A DNA stretch of 60,107 nt, taken from the NCBI GenBank assembly GCA_937997485.1, contig CALKTH010000115.1, positions 1 through 60,107 of the forward strand, written 5' to 3'. A program made the position numbers and the translations under genes. How positions within the stretch are numbered: the stretch's first letter is position 1; the number at the start of each line of letters is the position of its first letter. Below, piece after piece: positions 35,140 to 44,686 of this stretch. The DNA is from an uncultured Acidimicrobiales bacterium. GTDB lineage: Bacteria; Actinomycetota; Acidimicrobiia; Acidimicrobiales; SZUA-35. The notes under the pieces are model-generated. The model saw nothing but the letters and a program-made list of their open reading frames with translations. It ran no database searches and was not told the DNA's origin.

Positions 35140-36002
35140 GCGGGCGTCTGCCCGCCGGCCACGTCCACGGCAACATCGAGGGGCGGTTCGTTGCCTCGGG
35201 AGATCGATGCGAGGGCCACCACCTCTCCCCCGGCGGCCACCGCCGCTCGCGTGATGCTGCCTACTGCGGCGCCATCAAGCGTGACCGCAGCCCCCGCCAA
35301 GGGAACCGCACCACCCTGCATGCGGAGAAGGCGCACCTTGCGAGGTGTGTTGTTGCCTCGCGAGTCGACCCTCGCCACGAGTTCCTGCCCGACGTAACAA
35401 CCCTTAGTGAAATCGACTGACCGGTCCACGATCTCAGCCTCGGCGGGGATGGTCTTCTCCCCCAGCTCGGCGCCCATCGCCGGGATGCCGTGAGCGATCT
35501 CGAGAGCCAGTAGTGCCTCCGAGGACGCTTCAGAGATCCCGGCCGGCAGCTCAGCGTCATGTCCGAGGAGGTCGATGCCGCTGATCCCCGGCCAATCGAA
35601 AGCGATTGCCGCGATCTCATCGGTCGAGCCGATCTCGGGCAGACCTGGACCTCGCAACGCCACCCGAGGCATCACCGTCAGCTCAAACGACGCGTTCGTT
35701 CGCAGCTTGAAGCGCTCAAGACGCTCGAGCGCCCCGGCCCCTGCCCCTGGGTCCATGTCGAGCCAAAACGTCTCGTCGGCTCGACGCGTGATGCGATGCC
35801 AAGCGTCGATGCGCCCCTGCGGGGCCAGCAACAGTGACCAAGCACTCTCGCCGACACCCAGTCGCTGAACGTTCTGGCTGAGCTGACCGTGCAGGTAGCT
35901 GGCAGCGTCGGGACCGTGAACAACGATCACGTCTCGTTCGTCGAGGACGCCAGCGGCCGTCTCGATGAGAAGCGAAGAATCGGAAGAATCGGGCGAGGAC
36001 AT
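35112..36002 (-). CDS. ygfZ: YgfZ/GcvT-family folate-binding protein
   Basis: A 296-residue tetrahydrofolate-dependent protein implicated in Fe-S cluster assembly and repair. The diagnostic motif KGCYVGQELVARVDSRGN contains the conserved Cys and the YgfZ signature K-G-C-x-x-G-Q-E. The N-terminal HGPDAASYLHGQLSQNV and later RVALRGPG are GcvT-fold elements. ATG at 36002 gives the natural N-terminus; the frame continues to 36119 across the divergent MBOAT start and is not likely used. Confidence 0.88.
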   Translation of the reverse strand: MSSPDSSDSSLLIETAAGVLDERDVIVVHGPDAASYLHGQLSQNVQRLGVGESAWSLLLAPQGRIDAWHRITRRADETFWLDMDPGAGAGALERLERFKLRTNASFELTVMPRVALRGPGLPEIGSTDEIAAIAFDWPGISGIDLLGHDAELPAGISEASSEALLALEIAHGIPAMGAELGEKTIPAEAEIVDRSVDFTKGCYVGQELVARVDSRGNNTPRKVRLLRMQGGAVPLAGAAVTLDGAAVGSITRAAVAAGGEVVALASISRGNEPPLDVAVDVAGGQTPAQMVTFEGA

Positions 36003-36099
36003 TTCCGCAGTATGGCGCGCTCGACCCAGGGCCATTCGGTCGGACAAGAGATAGACAACAGGAGCGGGCGCCGCACGAGGCGTCATCGTTGCCTCCCCC

Positions 36100-37536
36100 A
36101 TGCTCTTTCCGACGTTCACGTTCGCCTCCTTCTTCCTGATCGTCTACTGCGGTCACATGCTGCTTCGGTCGCGTCCGCTCGCATGGAAGATCGGCATCCT
36201 GGCGGCGTCCTATGTGTTTTATGGGTGGTGGAACTGGCGGCTCTGCGGCCTGATCGTCCTCTCCACCGTGGCCAACTGGGCGTTCGCCAAGGCGATCGCC
36301 GAACGACGCGGCAGAGCCCGAAAGAACACGGTGCGGCTGGCCGTGACCGCCAACCTCTCGATGCTGGGCTTCTTCAAGTACCACCACTTCTTCGTGGACT
36401 CGTTCAATCAACTCTTCGGCGAAGCGGCGCAGCTGCCGTTCGTCGATGTGCTGCTGCCGGTCGGCATCTCCTTCTACACGTTCCAGGCCATCAGCTACGT
36501 GGTGGACGTTCACCGGCGCGAGATCACCCCCGCTCCTTTGCTCGATGTTGCGGTGTATCTCGCGTTCTTTCCTCAGCTCGTTGCCGGCCCAATCGTGCGA
36601 GCCAAAGAGTTTCTGCCTCAATTGAGAGGTGAAACGGGCCGGGGTGATGCCCCGACTTCGAACGTCGTTGACGTGTCCGAGGCTGCATGGTTGATCGGAC
36701 GGGGCCTCTTCAAGAAGGTCGTGATCGCCACCTACCTCGCTGACTCCGTGGTCGATCCTGTCTTCGCCGCACCGAACTCGGCTGGCCGGCTGGAGCTGTT
36801 TCAGGCGATGTACGCCTATGCCATCCAGATCTACGCCGACTTCTCCGGCTACACCGACATCGCCATCGGCATCGCGCTGCTGCTCGGCTTCCGCTTCCCT
36901 CAGAACTTCGATGCGCCGTATCGAGCCCTCTCGATTCAGGACTTCTGGCGCCGCTGGCATATCACGCTGTCCAACTGGCTCCGGGACTATCTCTACATCT
37001 CGCTCGGTGGCAACCGAGGCGGTTCACTTCGCACGTACCGGAACCTGATGCTCACGATGGTCCTCGGCGGCCTGTGGCACGGCGCGGCGTGGACCTTCGT
37101 CGTGTGGGGCGCAATTCATGGCGGAGCGCTTGCTGTCGAGCGGGCACTGACGGGACGCCGACCCGAAACGACACGTGCGAGTTCCACCACCGACAGGAAC
37201 GTCAACATCTCCACGGTGCTCCGATGGCTGGTGACGTTCCACGTCGTCTGTGTGGCCTGGGTGGTCTTCCGAGCCGAGAACTTCGCCCAGGCCGGAGACT
37301 TCTTGACGGGCCTTCTCACCGCACCCCTCACGGGGTCGCTCAACTGGCTCGCCGTGCTCGTCATTCTTGCTGCGTTGGGCGCCCAGCTGATTCCGCGAGA
37401 CGTTGCGGCACAGGTTCGCCAGTGGAGCGCCGAGGTGGATCCGCTGGTGCAGGGCGCCGCTCTCGGTGTTTGGATCGTTCTCGTCGCTCTGCTGGGCCCC
37501 GAGGGTGTCGCACCCTTCATCTACTTCCAGTTCTAG
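36100..37536 (+). CDS. MBOAT-family O-acyltransferase (AlgI-like), second copy
   Basis: A 478-residue polytopic protein: MLFPTFTFASFFLIVYCGHM, GISFYTFQAISYVVDVHRRE, FFPQLVAGPIVRAKEFLPQL, YADFSGYTDIAIGIALLLGF, IQDFWRRWHITLSNWLRDYL, YISLGGNRGG and GGLWHGAAWTFVVWGAIHGG with the catalytic His. It ends FIYFQF, as does the copy at 17.7-19.2 kb; between these motifs the two copies are clearly diverged, so this is not a recent duplication. It is followed after 119 bases by an SGNH protein, its probable acceptor-side partner. Confidence 0.94.
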   Translation: MLFPTFTFASFFLIVYCGHMLLRSRPLAWKIGILAASYVFYGWWNWRLCGLIVLSTVANWAFAKAIAERRGRARKNTVRLAVTANLSMLGFFKYHHFFVDSFNQLFGEAAQLPFVDVLLPVGISFYTFQAISYVVDVHRREITPAPLLDVAVYLAFFPQLVAGPIVRAKEFLPQLRGETGRGDAPTSNVVDVSEAAWLIGRGLFKKVVIATYLADSVVDPVFAAPNSAGRLELFQAMYAYAIQIYADFSGYTDIAIGIALLLGFRFPQNFDAPYRALSIQDFWRRWHITLSNWLRDYLYISLGGNRGGSLRTYRNLMLTMVLGGLWHGAAWTFVVWGAIHGGALAVERALTGRRPETTRASSTTDRNVNISTVLRWLVTFHVVCVAWVVFRAENFAQAGDFLTGLLTAPLTGSLNWLAVLVILAALGAQLIPRDVAAQVRQWSAEVDPLVQGAALGVWIVLVALLGPEGVAPFIYFQF

Positions 37537-37655
37537 GCCTCCCGTGCTGGAGAAACCGCTGGATTCAGCGAGAATCGCCGAAATCGTGGGCAAATCGACT
37601 GCTTGACACCTACCCGCCCCCCACGGGAGCCCGCCGGTGGGTACCGTGACGGACA

Positions 37656-38906
37656 GTGACGTCGACTCGCCCGGAACACAGCCTCGGACGCCCTTCGTTG
37701 ATCCGACGCCAGAGCATCTTCTCCGAGGATGCTCCCGGTTCGTCCAGCGTGCGCCGAGTCTTCGGCGGTCTGCTCGTGTGCTTCCTGGTTGCGGGACTGC
37801 TCGGATCGGGGCGCCTAGTCACCATGGCCGACCGGCAGGAGTTCGGCCCGGCACGCGATCGGTGGCTTGCGCTTGCTCATGGAATCGATCGCGTCTCGTC
37901 CTTTTTCTCGCTCGATCGACCGGCCGATGCGGTCGAGTCGGCATTGGGTCGGTCCTCAAGCTCCTCCACGGTTGTACTCGGCGCACTCGCTGTCCTCGAC
38001 CCGGACGTCGAACCACTCAGCCCCACCGTGCCGCCCTCAGCTTCCCCAACCGCCGTTGCACCGTCGACGGAGACGACCGAGCCCACCACCACCGCATCCT
38101 CAACGACCGCAACCTCGGACCCGACGACGAACACCGCCGCCAGCCCAACCACACAGGCTCCCACCACAACGACCACGGCACCACCAACGACGCTGGCCCC
38201 TACCACAACCCTTCCGGTCTTCGGTCAGGTCTCACCCGCCGCACCGCTTCGAGTCTGGCTTGGCGGTGATTCTCTCGGCGAATACGTCGGGAGTCGGATT
38301 CAGCACCGCGAGGCCGACCTCGGGCTCACACGCATCGAGCTCGACTATCGAATCTCGACAGGGCTCACCCGCCCCGACTACTTCGACTGGCCGGCCCGGC
38401 TCAGCGAAGTCATGCAAGCCGAGGAGCGGCCCCAGGTCCTCGTGTTCATGGTCGGCGGAAACGACACGCAGGACATGCAGACCGAGGGGTCCTATCTCAA
38501 TCGAAACACCGACGAGTGGTACGCCGAATACCGGACTCGCGTGGCCACGATCATGGATGTGGTCGCGTACCCCGATACCCAGCTGGTCTGGATCAACTTG
38601 CCGCCCATGAAAAGCTCGCTGCACCAGGAGATCGCCGGTCGCATCAACTCGATCCTTGGCGAGGAGGCTGCTCGTCGCCCGTGGGTCAGCGTCTCCGACA
38701 TCGTTCCACTCATGAGCGCACCCAACGGCGGCTTCACCGAGTTCCTCGATGAACCGAGCGGCGATCGCACCATTCGTGCCCGGGCCGCCGACGGCGTGCA
38801 CATCACTGCCGACGGCAGCCGTTGGATCGCCGAAGCGGTCTGGGCCTACGTCGAAGCCTCATGGCAGTTCATCGACGGGCCCCTTGCCGAGGGCAACGCC
38901 AGCTAG
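37656..38906 (+). CDS. membrane-anchored SGNH/GDSL-like hydrolase (DUF459-like)
   Basis: A 416-residue protein, GTG start, one membrane anchor (about 34-52), a Ser/Thr/Pro/Ala-rich linker (about 120-190, dominated by TT and PTT repeats) and an SGNH domain (about 195-405): LRVWLGGDSLGEY (block I Ser), VLVFMVGGNDTQDM (block III Asn) and ARAADGVHITADGSRWIAEA (block V Asp-His). It probably acts outside the membrane, transferring or removing acyl groups supplied by the upstream MBOAT. Its stop is one base from the convergent trpE stop. Confidence 0.85.
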   Translation: MTSTRPEHSLGRPSLIRRQSIFSEDAPGSSSVRRVFGGLLVCFLVAGLLGSGRLVTMADRQEFGPARDRWLALAHGIDRVSSFFSLDRPADAVESALGRSSSSSTVVLGALAVLDPDVEPLSPTVPPSASPTAVAPSTETTEPTTTASSTTATSDPTTNTAASPTTQAPTTTTTAPPTTLAPTTTLPVFGQVSPAAPLRVWLGGDSLGEYVGSRIQHREADLGLTRIELDYRISTGLTRPDYFDWPARLSEVMQAEERPQVLVFMVGGNDTQDMQTEGSYLNRNTDEWYAEYRTRVATIMDVVAYPDTQLVWINLPPMKSSLHQEIAGRINSILGEEAARRPWVSVSDIVPLMSAPNGGFTEFLDEPSGDRTIRARAADGVHITADGSRWIAEAVWAYVEASWQFIDGPLAEGNAS

Positions 38907-38907
38907 C

Positions 38908-40425
38908 TCAGTCCGATTGACGGCGTGCGGTCATCCGGCGGGCTGGTTCGACCGCAGCCAAGAGGGCCTTTGCCTTGTTGGCGCACTCCAAATCTTCGAG
39001 CTCGGGATCGCTGTCGGCCACAACGCCAGCCCCGGCCTGGACCGATGCTCGCCCGTCCGGGTCACAGAACATCGTTCGGATGGTGATGGCGGAGTCGAGA
39101 TTGCCGCTGAAGTCGAGATATCCGACGAGTCCGGCATAGGGGCCGCGTTTGACCGGCTCGAGCTCGTCGATGATCTCCATTGCCCGCACCTTTGGCGCTC
39201 CCGAGACGGTGCCGGCCGGGATCGTGGCCCGGAGCACGTCGATGACGCTGACCTCCGGCCGGAGATCGCCTTCGACCTGGCTGGTGAGGTGCATCACGTG
39301 GCTGAACCGTTCCAGAGTCATCATCTCCTCGACGCTCAGTGATCCGTACTCGACGACTCGTCCAAGATCGTTGCGAGCCAGGTCGACGAGCATGATGTGC
39401 TCCGCCTGCTCCTTCGGATCCTCGACGAGCTCAGCAGCCATCCGACGGTCGTGCTCATCGGTTCGTCCACGGCGACGGGTACCGGCGATCGGCCGCGAGA
39501 TCACGCGTCGGTCTCGAACCTGCACGAGTGGCTCTGGGGAGCAACCCACCAGCGTCACATCAGGCTGCCGGAGCAGATACATGTACGGGCTCGGGTTGAT
39601 CTGGCGAAGCACTCGATACACATCGGTCGGATCCGCGTTGAGATCGAAGTCGAACCGTTGGGACAGGACACACTGGAAGATGTCGCCGGAGCGGATGTAC
39701 TCCTTCGCTGCTTCGACGGCGCGCTGATAGTCGCCGCTCGGCATTGACGAGACGACGTCGGGCAGCACAGGCTCGGCACTGGGTGGTTCGAGCATGGGCT
39801 CGTCGATAGGGCGAGCCCCGTCGCGGGCCAAGTCATGCAAGCGAGAGACGGCATCATCGTAAGCGGCGTCGATCGTGTCGTTGTCAGCGTCGGCGGGAAG
39901 CAAGGCCACCGCCACGAGCGTCACCCGTTGGCGCCAGTGATCGAAGACCGCCATCTCGCCGATGACGTCGAGCACAGCATCCGGATAGCCCCGATCATCG
40001 GCCGGGGTGTGAGGCAGATGTTCCACTTCGCGCACGACGTCATAGCCCAGATATCCCACCATCCCGCTGGTGAGCGGCGGCAGGTTGGGAAGAGAGGGAC
40101 CGCGATACCGCTCGAGCAGCGTTTCGATCGTGGCCAACGCACCCTCGGCCAGCGGGAGATCGTCGTCGGGCAGGCTGCCCCGGATCTCGATCTCTCGGCC
40201 TCGAGCCACGATCGATGCGTGGGGTCGGCGGCCGACGAAGCTGAAGCGGCTCCATCGCTCTCCGTTCTCGACGGACTCGAGCATGAAACCCGGCTCGTCC
40301 CCAACCACTCGCAGAAATGCCGCCATCGGCGTGACGAGGTCGGCCAGGAGCTCCTGGGTAACCGGGATCGCTCGATACTCCGATGCGAGGGTGTGGAAGT
40401 CGTCTCTGCTCGTGATGCCGGTCAT
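38908..40425 (-). CDS. trpE: anthranilate synthase component I
   Basis: A 505-residue chorismate-utilising enzyme: the N-terminal region has the tryptophan-binding-type segment [20 protein letters not shown]. The catalytic domain has [69 protein letters not shown] and [23 protein letters not shown] at 40425 overlaps the hisI stop (ATGA), fixing the start and coupling a Trp gene to a His gene. Component II (trpG) is not in the window. Confidence 0.96.
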   Translation of the reverse strand: MTGITSRDDFHTLASEYRAIPVTQELLADLVTPMAAFLRVVGDEPGFMLESVENGERWSRFSFVGRRPHASIVARGREIEIRGSLPDDDLPLAEGALATIETLLERYRGPSLPNLPPLTSGMVGYLGYDVVREVEHLPHTPADDRGYPDAVLDVIGEMAVFDHWRQRVTLVAVALLPADADNDTIDAAYDDAVSRLHDLARDGARPIDEPMLEPPSAEPVLPDVVSSMPSGDYQRAVEAAKEYIRSGDIFQCVLSQRFDFDLNADPTDVYRVLRQINPSPYMYLLRQPDVTLVGCSPEPLVQVRDRRVISRPIAGTRRRGRTDEHDRRMAAELVEDPKEQAEHIMLVDLARNDLGRVVEYGSLSVEEMMTLERFSHVMHLTSQVEGDLRPEVSVIDVLRATIPAGTVSGAPKVRAMEIIDELEPVKRGPYAGLVGYLDFSGNLDSAITIRTMFCDPDGRASVQAGAGVVADSDPELEDLECANKAKALLAAVEPARRMTARRQSD

Positions 40426-40796
40426 GGCGTTGTCTCCGGCCCGAAGGCGTTGTGGAAGCAGGAGTAGCGACCGGTGTGGCACGCTCCCCCGCCTCGCTGC
40501 TCCACGATGAACAACAGCGTGTCGCCGTCGCAGTCGTAGAACGCTTCCTGGATGTACTGCTCTTCGCCTGATGTGTCGCCCTTGCGCCACAGCTCTTGAC
40601 GCGAGCGGCTCCAGAAGATCGTGCGCCCCTGCTCGAGCGACAGTCGGAGGCTCTCGGCGTTCATGTACGCCATCATCAGCACCGATCGAGTGTCGGTGTC
40701 TTGGACGATGGCGGGCACGAGCCCGGACTCATCGAAACGGACGGCGGCGAGTTGGCGGTCGTCGGCGCTGATCGGCACACCCAGCTGGTCGGACAT
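40422..40796 (-). CDS. hisI: phosphoribosyl-AMP cyclohydrolase
   Basis: A 124-residue enzyme of histidine synthesis. [55 protein letters not shown] and [12 protein letters not shown] hold the zinc and magnesium ligands of HisI. There is no HisE domain. It is encoded apart from the hisD-C-B-H-A-F run, on the same strand, between a GroES-like gene (17 bases upstream) and trpE. Confidence 0.95.
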   Translation of the reverse strand: MSDQLGVPISADDRQLAAVRFDESGLVPAIVQDTDTRSVLMMAYMNAESLRLSLEQGRTIFWSRSRQELWRKGDTSGEEQYIQEAFYDCDGDTLLFIVEQRGGGACHTGRYSCFHNAFGPETTP

Positions 40797-40813
40797 CTGG
40801 CGACTGTAGAGGA

Positions 40814-41152
40814 CTAGAGATACAGACCGGTGTGAGAATCGTCGAGACGCTTGGCGGCAACGGCATGGATGTCGCGTTCGCGCAGGATGATGTAGGCGGT
40901 CCCACCGACTTCAACCTCGTAACGATCTTCGGGGTTGAAGAGCACTCGATCGTTGAGCTCCATGGAGCGGACGTTCGGGCCGAGGGCCACCACGACGGCC
41001 CACGTCAGACGCTTCCCCACCTCTGCGGTGGCCGGGATGAGGATGCCCCCGGAGGATTTACGCTCAGCGTCGGCACCTTCGAGCTGCACGAGGATCCGAT
41101 CGTTGAGCATCTTGATCGGGAGTTTGTCGTCCTGAGTGTTCTCGGCGGTCAC
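40814..41152 (-). CDS. GroES-family co-chaperonin
   Basis: A 112-residue Cpn10-fold protein (GTG start at 41152; ATG at 41179 is possible). [20 protein letters not shown] leads to GGILIPATA, equivalent to the GroES mobile loop, and [20 protein letters not shown] with [16 protein letters not shown] is the C-terminal barrel. It is longer than standard GroES and ends in [10 protein letters not shown]. No groEL is beside it, so it may be the second, stand-alone GroES-like protein found in many actinobacteria. Confidence 0.85.
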   Translation of the reverse strand: MTAENTQDDKLPIKMLNDRILVQLEGADAERKSSGGILIPATAEVGKRLTWAVVVALGPNVRSMELNDRVLFNPEDRYEVEVGGTAYIILRERDIHAVAAKRLDDSHTGLYL

Positions 41153-41177
41153 CCGAGGAACGCTACCGTGCCGCCTC

Positions 41178-41813
41178 ATGCCAGACGACGGCGCTGTCAC
41201 CCCGATCACACTCACCACTGACGATGGTCTTGCCCTACAGGCCGAGATCTCCACCGTCCGCGAACCTCGAGCAGCCGCGGTGCTGTGCCATCCGCATCCT
41301 CTGCACGGCGGCAACATGCATGCGTCGGTCATTGGACAGCTGTTCAACGCCCTCCCCCGGATCGGTGTGACGTGTCTTCGGTTCAACTTCCGGGGTGTGT
41401 CCGGATCCGAAGGCACTCATGGCGACGGGGTCGAGGAGAAACGAGACGTTCTCGCTGCGCTCGAACATCTCGCGTCGGCCGTACCGGCCCAATCGCCATG
41501 GCTGATTGGCTGGTCGTTCGGAGCGGACGTTTCTCTCGCCGTCGATCACGAACGGCTCGCTGGATGGGTGGCCATCGCTCCCCCGCTGCGTATTGTCGAC
41601 CCGGATGCCATGGTCGCCGGAACCGACGAACGGTCCGTCTATCTCCTGGTTCCGGAGCACGACCAGTTCAATCCGCCTGCTCGGGCCATCGAAACGACTG
41701 AGGACTGGGTGAACAGCCAGCTGCGAGCCGTGGCCGGAGCCGACCACTTCTTGAGTACCGCGTTGGGTGAAATCAACGACGCCGTCGGGAATATTCTTCT
41801 CGCTGAGGCCTAA
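41178..41813 (+). CDS. alpha/beta hydrolase
   Basis: A 211-residue hydrolase. AVLCHPHPLHGGNMHASVIG, CLRFNFRGVSGSEGTHGDG, the nucleophile Ser in LIGWSFGADVSLA, the acid in VPEHDQF and His in VAGADHFLSTAL match the family of small hydrolases annotated as dienelactone-hydrolase-like. Substrate unknown. It is divergent from the GroES-like gene, with start codons that nearly touch, and convergent with hisF. Confidence 0.85.
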   Translation: MPDDGAVTPITLTTDDGLALQAEISTVREPRAAAVLCHPHPLHGGNMHASVIGQLFNALPRIGVTCLRFNFRGVSGSEGTHGDGVEEKRDVLAALEHLASAVPAQSPWLIGWSFGADVSLAVDHERLAGWVAIAPPLRIVDPDAMVAGTDERSVYLLVPEHDQFNPPARAIETTEDWVNSQLRAVAGADHFLSTALGEINDAVGNILLAEA

Positions 41814-41881
41814 CCAAGCGCATTGACGCTGGGGATTGCCCGACGGGCACGAGCAACGATTGGTTCGCTACTCGTGCTCCG

Positions 41882-42658
41882 CTATTCGGGCGGCCGAACC
41901 CTCACGCCAGATGCTGCGAGCGCCGTCTTGGCCTCGGCCACTGAGGCCTCGCCGAAGTGGAAGATGCTGGCGGCCAGCACTGCCGTCGCTCCCCCCTCGA
42001 TCGCGCCGGGAGCGAAGTCCTCGACGCCTCCCACCCCGCCCGAAGCAATGACGGGGACGCGAACGGCGTCTGCGACTGCCCGGGTCATCTCGAGGTCGTA
42101 CCCATCACGCGTGCCATCACGATCGATCGAGTTCACCATGATCTCGCCGGCGCCGAGGTCAACAACCTTGCGCACCCACTCGATGGCGTCGATGCCGGTG
42201 CCTTCCCGGCCGCCCTTCACGAAGATCTCGAAGCCCGAGTCGAGTCCCGGGGTGTCCGTACGCTTGGCGTCGATCGCCACGACGCAGCACTGCGAGCCGA
42301 ACTCGTCGGCAATCTCGGCCACGAGCTCGGGGCGAGCGACGGCAGCAGAATTGATGGAGACCTTGTCTGCTCCGGCGCGAAGCAGGCGACGAGCGTCGTC
42401 AACGGTGCGAATGCCGCCACCGATCGTAAACGGGATGAAGACCTGCTCTGCGACGGCTCGAGCCATCTCTACCGTGGTGTCGCGCCGCTCATGCGATGCC
42501 GTGATGTCCAGGAAGATGAGTTCGTCTGCGCCCTGCTGGTCATAGACCGCAGCAAGTTCAACGGGGTCGCCAGCGTCAACGATGTCCACGAAGTTGACTC
42601 CTTTGACCACCCGGCCCTGGTCGACGTCAAGGCAGGGAATTACGCGCACCACGGTCAT
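41882..42658 (-). CDS. hisF: imidazole glycerol phosphate synthase, cyclase subunit
   Basis: A 258-residue barrel: [20 protein letters not shown] contains catalytic Asp11, with [20 protein letters not shown] and [18 protein letters not shown] (catalytic Asp) further on. Works with HisH, which supplies ammonia. Its start overlaps the hisA stop (ATGA). Last gene of the leftward his run. Confidence 0.97.
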   Translation of the reverse strand: MTVVRVIPCLDVDQGRVVKGVNFVDIVDAGDPVELAAVYDQQGADELIFLDITASHERRDTTVEMARAVAEQVFIPFTIGGGIRTVDDARRLLRAGADKVSINSAAVARPELVAEIADEFGSQCCVVAIDAKRTDTPGLDSGFEIFVKGGREGTGIDAIEWVRKVVDLGAGEIMVNSIDRDGTRDGYDLEMTRAVADAVRVPVIASGGVGGVEDFAPGAIEGGATAVLAASIFHFGEASVAEAKTALAASGVRVRPPE

Positions 42659-43407
42659 GGCTCGATCTCCGGATCGGTTGGGGTCAGCCGCAAGGCAGCC
42701 AGTGCGTCGGCCATGGTGAAGGCACCCTCGTAGAGCGCGCGACCGCTGATGACGCCTTCGAAACGACGACCATCGGCTTCGATCTCGGCCAGCGTTCGCA
42801 GGTGTTCGACGGTGCCAACGCCACCGCTGGCGATGATGGGGATGTCAGTCGATGCGAGGAGACGGCTGAGCCCTTCGGTGTCGGGGCCGGCGAGTGTGCC
42901 GTCGACAGAGATTTCGGTGACGACGAGGGCGGCGACGCCGGCGTCGGCGAACTCAGCCGCCAATTCACCGACCGATCGTCCGGACCGCTCGGTCCATCCG
43001 TGAGTGGCAACCTCGTCGCCACGGGCGTCGAGGCCGACTGCCACGGGATGCTCAGCGGCGACAGCGCGGACCAGATCGGGATTCTCTACCGCAGCTGAAC
43101 CGATCACGACCCGGGTGACGCCGAGGTCGAAGAGCGCCTGAGCCGCTTCCACGGTGCGCACCCCGCCCCCGACCTGGACCGGCACGTCGACCGAAGCGCA
43201 GATCGATGCGATCACGGGTCGGTTGACCGGATCGCCCGTCTTGGCCGCATCGAGGTCAACCACGTGGAGCCACTCGGCCCCGTCGGCGACGAAGGCTCGA
43301 GCTTGGGCTGCAGGGTCCTCCCCGTAAACGGTCTCTTGTGCGTAGTCGCCCTGGTAGAGCCGGACGGCGTTTCCAGCCCGGAGGTCGATGGCGGGATAGA
43401 AGATCAT
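42655..43407 (-). CDS. hisA: phosphoribosyl-formimino-AICAR-phosphate isomerase
   Basis: A 250-residue barrel enzyme: [20 protein letters not shown] with the catalytic Asp, [40 protein letters not shown] and [13 protein letters not shown]. Because a separate trpF exists at 31 kb it need not serve as bifunctional PriA, although its sequence resembles PriA-like actinobacterial HisA. Overlaps hisH and hisF by 4 bases each. Confidence 0.95.
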   Translation of the reverse strand: MIFYPAIDLRAGNAVRLYQGDYAQETVYGEDPAAQARAFVADGAEWLHVVDLDAAKTGDPVNRPVIASICASVDVPVQVGGGVRTVEAAQALFDLGVTRVVIGSAAVENPDLVRAVAAEHPVAVGLDARGDEVATHGWTERSGRSVGELAAEFADAGVAALVVTEISVDGTLAGPDTEGLSRLLASTDIPIIASGGVGTVEHLRTLAEIEADGRRFEGVISGRALYEGAFTMADALAALRLTPTDPEIEP

Positions 43408-44045
43408 GCGTCAGCTCCCGCGATCCGAGTGAAGTTGGTGAGAAGTTGCAAGCCGGCGCGGGCCGACTTCTCAGGGTGGAACTGGGTGGCCCACACCGAG
43501 CCGCGGCGAACGGCTGCGGTTTGGGCGCCGCCGTACTGGCACGTGGCCGTGACCTCGGGGGCGCCGGGACCGACGAGGGAATGAACGAAGTACATCCACG
43601 AGCGGTCCAGGCCGTCGAGCAGCGGATCGGTCGTTCCAGCATCGGTGAGATCGAGCTGATTCCATTGCATCTGAGGACGAATCTCGGTCTTCGGAAGCCA
43701 GCCAACCTGGCCCGGCAGGATGCCGAGTCCCTCGACGCCGGGTGACTCCTCCGAGCCCTCGTACAGCAGCTGCATTCCCACGCAGATGCCAATGAAGGGG
43801 CGATCGTCAGCCGCAGCGTCGATGGCGACGGTGGCAAGACCGGAGTCGTGGAGCGCCCGCATGCAGGCCCCGAACGCGCCAACGCCAGGCAGCACCACGG
43901 CTGCGGCGTCGGCGATGAGCCCGCGATCCGCGGTGAGATGTGCGTTGGCCCCGACGTGGCAGAAGCTCTGGTGAGCGGAGTGCAAGTTGCCGATCCCATA
44001 GTCCAGAACGGCGATCAGCGGGCCGTCGGCTGCGGGTTCACTCAT
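43404..44045 (-). CDS. hisH: imidazole glycerol phosphate synthase, glutamine amidotransferase subunit
   Basis: A 213-residue class I amidotransferase from ATG 44045: IAVLDYGIGNLHSAHQSFCH, the oxyanion strand VLPGVGAFG, nucleophile Cys in FIGICVGMQLLYEGSEE, and His-Glu in ATQFHPEKS. Generates ammonia for HisF. Starts inside the hisB stop (ATGA). Confidence 0.96.
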   Translation of the reverse strand: MSEPAADGPLIAVLDYGIGNLHSAHQSFCHVGANAHLTADRGLIADAAAVVLPGVGAFGACMRALHDSGLATVAIDAAADDRPFIGICVGMQLLYEGSEESPGVEGLGILPGQVGWLPKTEIRPQMQWNQLDLTDAGTTDPLLDGLDRSWMYFVHSLVGPGAPEVTATCQYGGAQTAAVRRGSVWATQFHPEKSARAGLQLLTNFTRIAGADA

Positions 44046-44686
44046 GGAGTTTCGTCCTGGCCCTCGGAGTCGTCGGCGGTGACGCTCTGCGCTCGCAGCG
44101 TTCCCTTGGTCGAAGGCACCCCGGAGCCCTGCACGAGCACGGCGTCTCGCAGACAACGGGCAAGCCCCTTGAACGACGCCTCGATCACGTGATGGGTGTT
44201 GCGGCCCGACTTGAGGCGCATGTGCAGCGTGATGCCAGCGGCCGTGGCGAAGCTTTGAAAGATGTGCTCGGCGAGCTGCGGATCGAAGGGCGGCGTCCCC
44301 AGCGGGATGGACTCGGGCATCTCGATGTCCCACACGAAGAAGGGGCGACCAGACAGATCCAGCGCAACCTCGACCAGCGCTTCGTCGAGCGGGTACAGCC
44401 CGCTGGCGAAGCGACGCACGCCCTTCTTGTCGCCCACGGCATCGGCGAAGCACTCACCGAGAAGGATGGCGGTGTCTTCCACCGTGTGGTGGCTATCTAC
44501 GTGCAGATCGCCGACCGCCTTGACGGTCAGGTCGAAGGCGCCGTGGCGACCGATCTGGTCGAGCATGTGGTCAAAGAATGGGAGACCGGTGTCGATGTCG
44601 GTGACGCCGGACCCATCGAGATCGAGCGCGATCTCGATGCTGGTTTCTCCGGTGACGCGAGACTTGCTGCTCGATCGGTTGCTCAT
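44042..44686 (-). CDS. hisB: imidazoleglycerol-phosphate dehydratase
   Basis: A 214-residue manganese enzyme from ATG 44686: TGLPFFDHMLDQIGRHGAFD and DLHVDSHHTVEDTAILLGEC are one half of the duplicated metal-binding fold, LHMRLKSGRNTHHVIEASFK the other. No phosphatase domain is fused. Overlaps hisC and hisH by 4 bases each. Confidence 0.97.
   Translation of the reverse strand: MSNRSSSKSRVTGETSIEIALDLDGSGVTDIDTGLPFFDHMLDQIGRHGAFDLTVKAVGDLHVDSHHTVEDTAILLGECFADAVGDKKGVRRFASGLYPLDEALVEVALDLSGRPFFVWDIEMPESIPLGTPPFDPQLAEHIFQSFATAAGITLHMRLKSGRNTHHVIEASFKGLARCLRDAVLVQGSGVPSTKGTLRAQSVTADDSEGQDETP

Noticed and set aside
35716-36960. Leftward frame of 414 codons across ygfZ and the MBOAT gene.
   Set aside because: Spans two good genes on both strands and has no domain.
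40426-40590. trpE starting upstream, inside hisI.
   Set aside because: The added residues are the wrong-frame product of hisI; the ATGA overlap at 40425 is the natural start, and no Trp-rich leader is seen.
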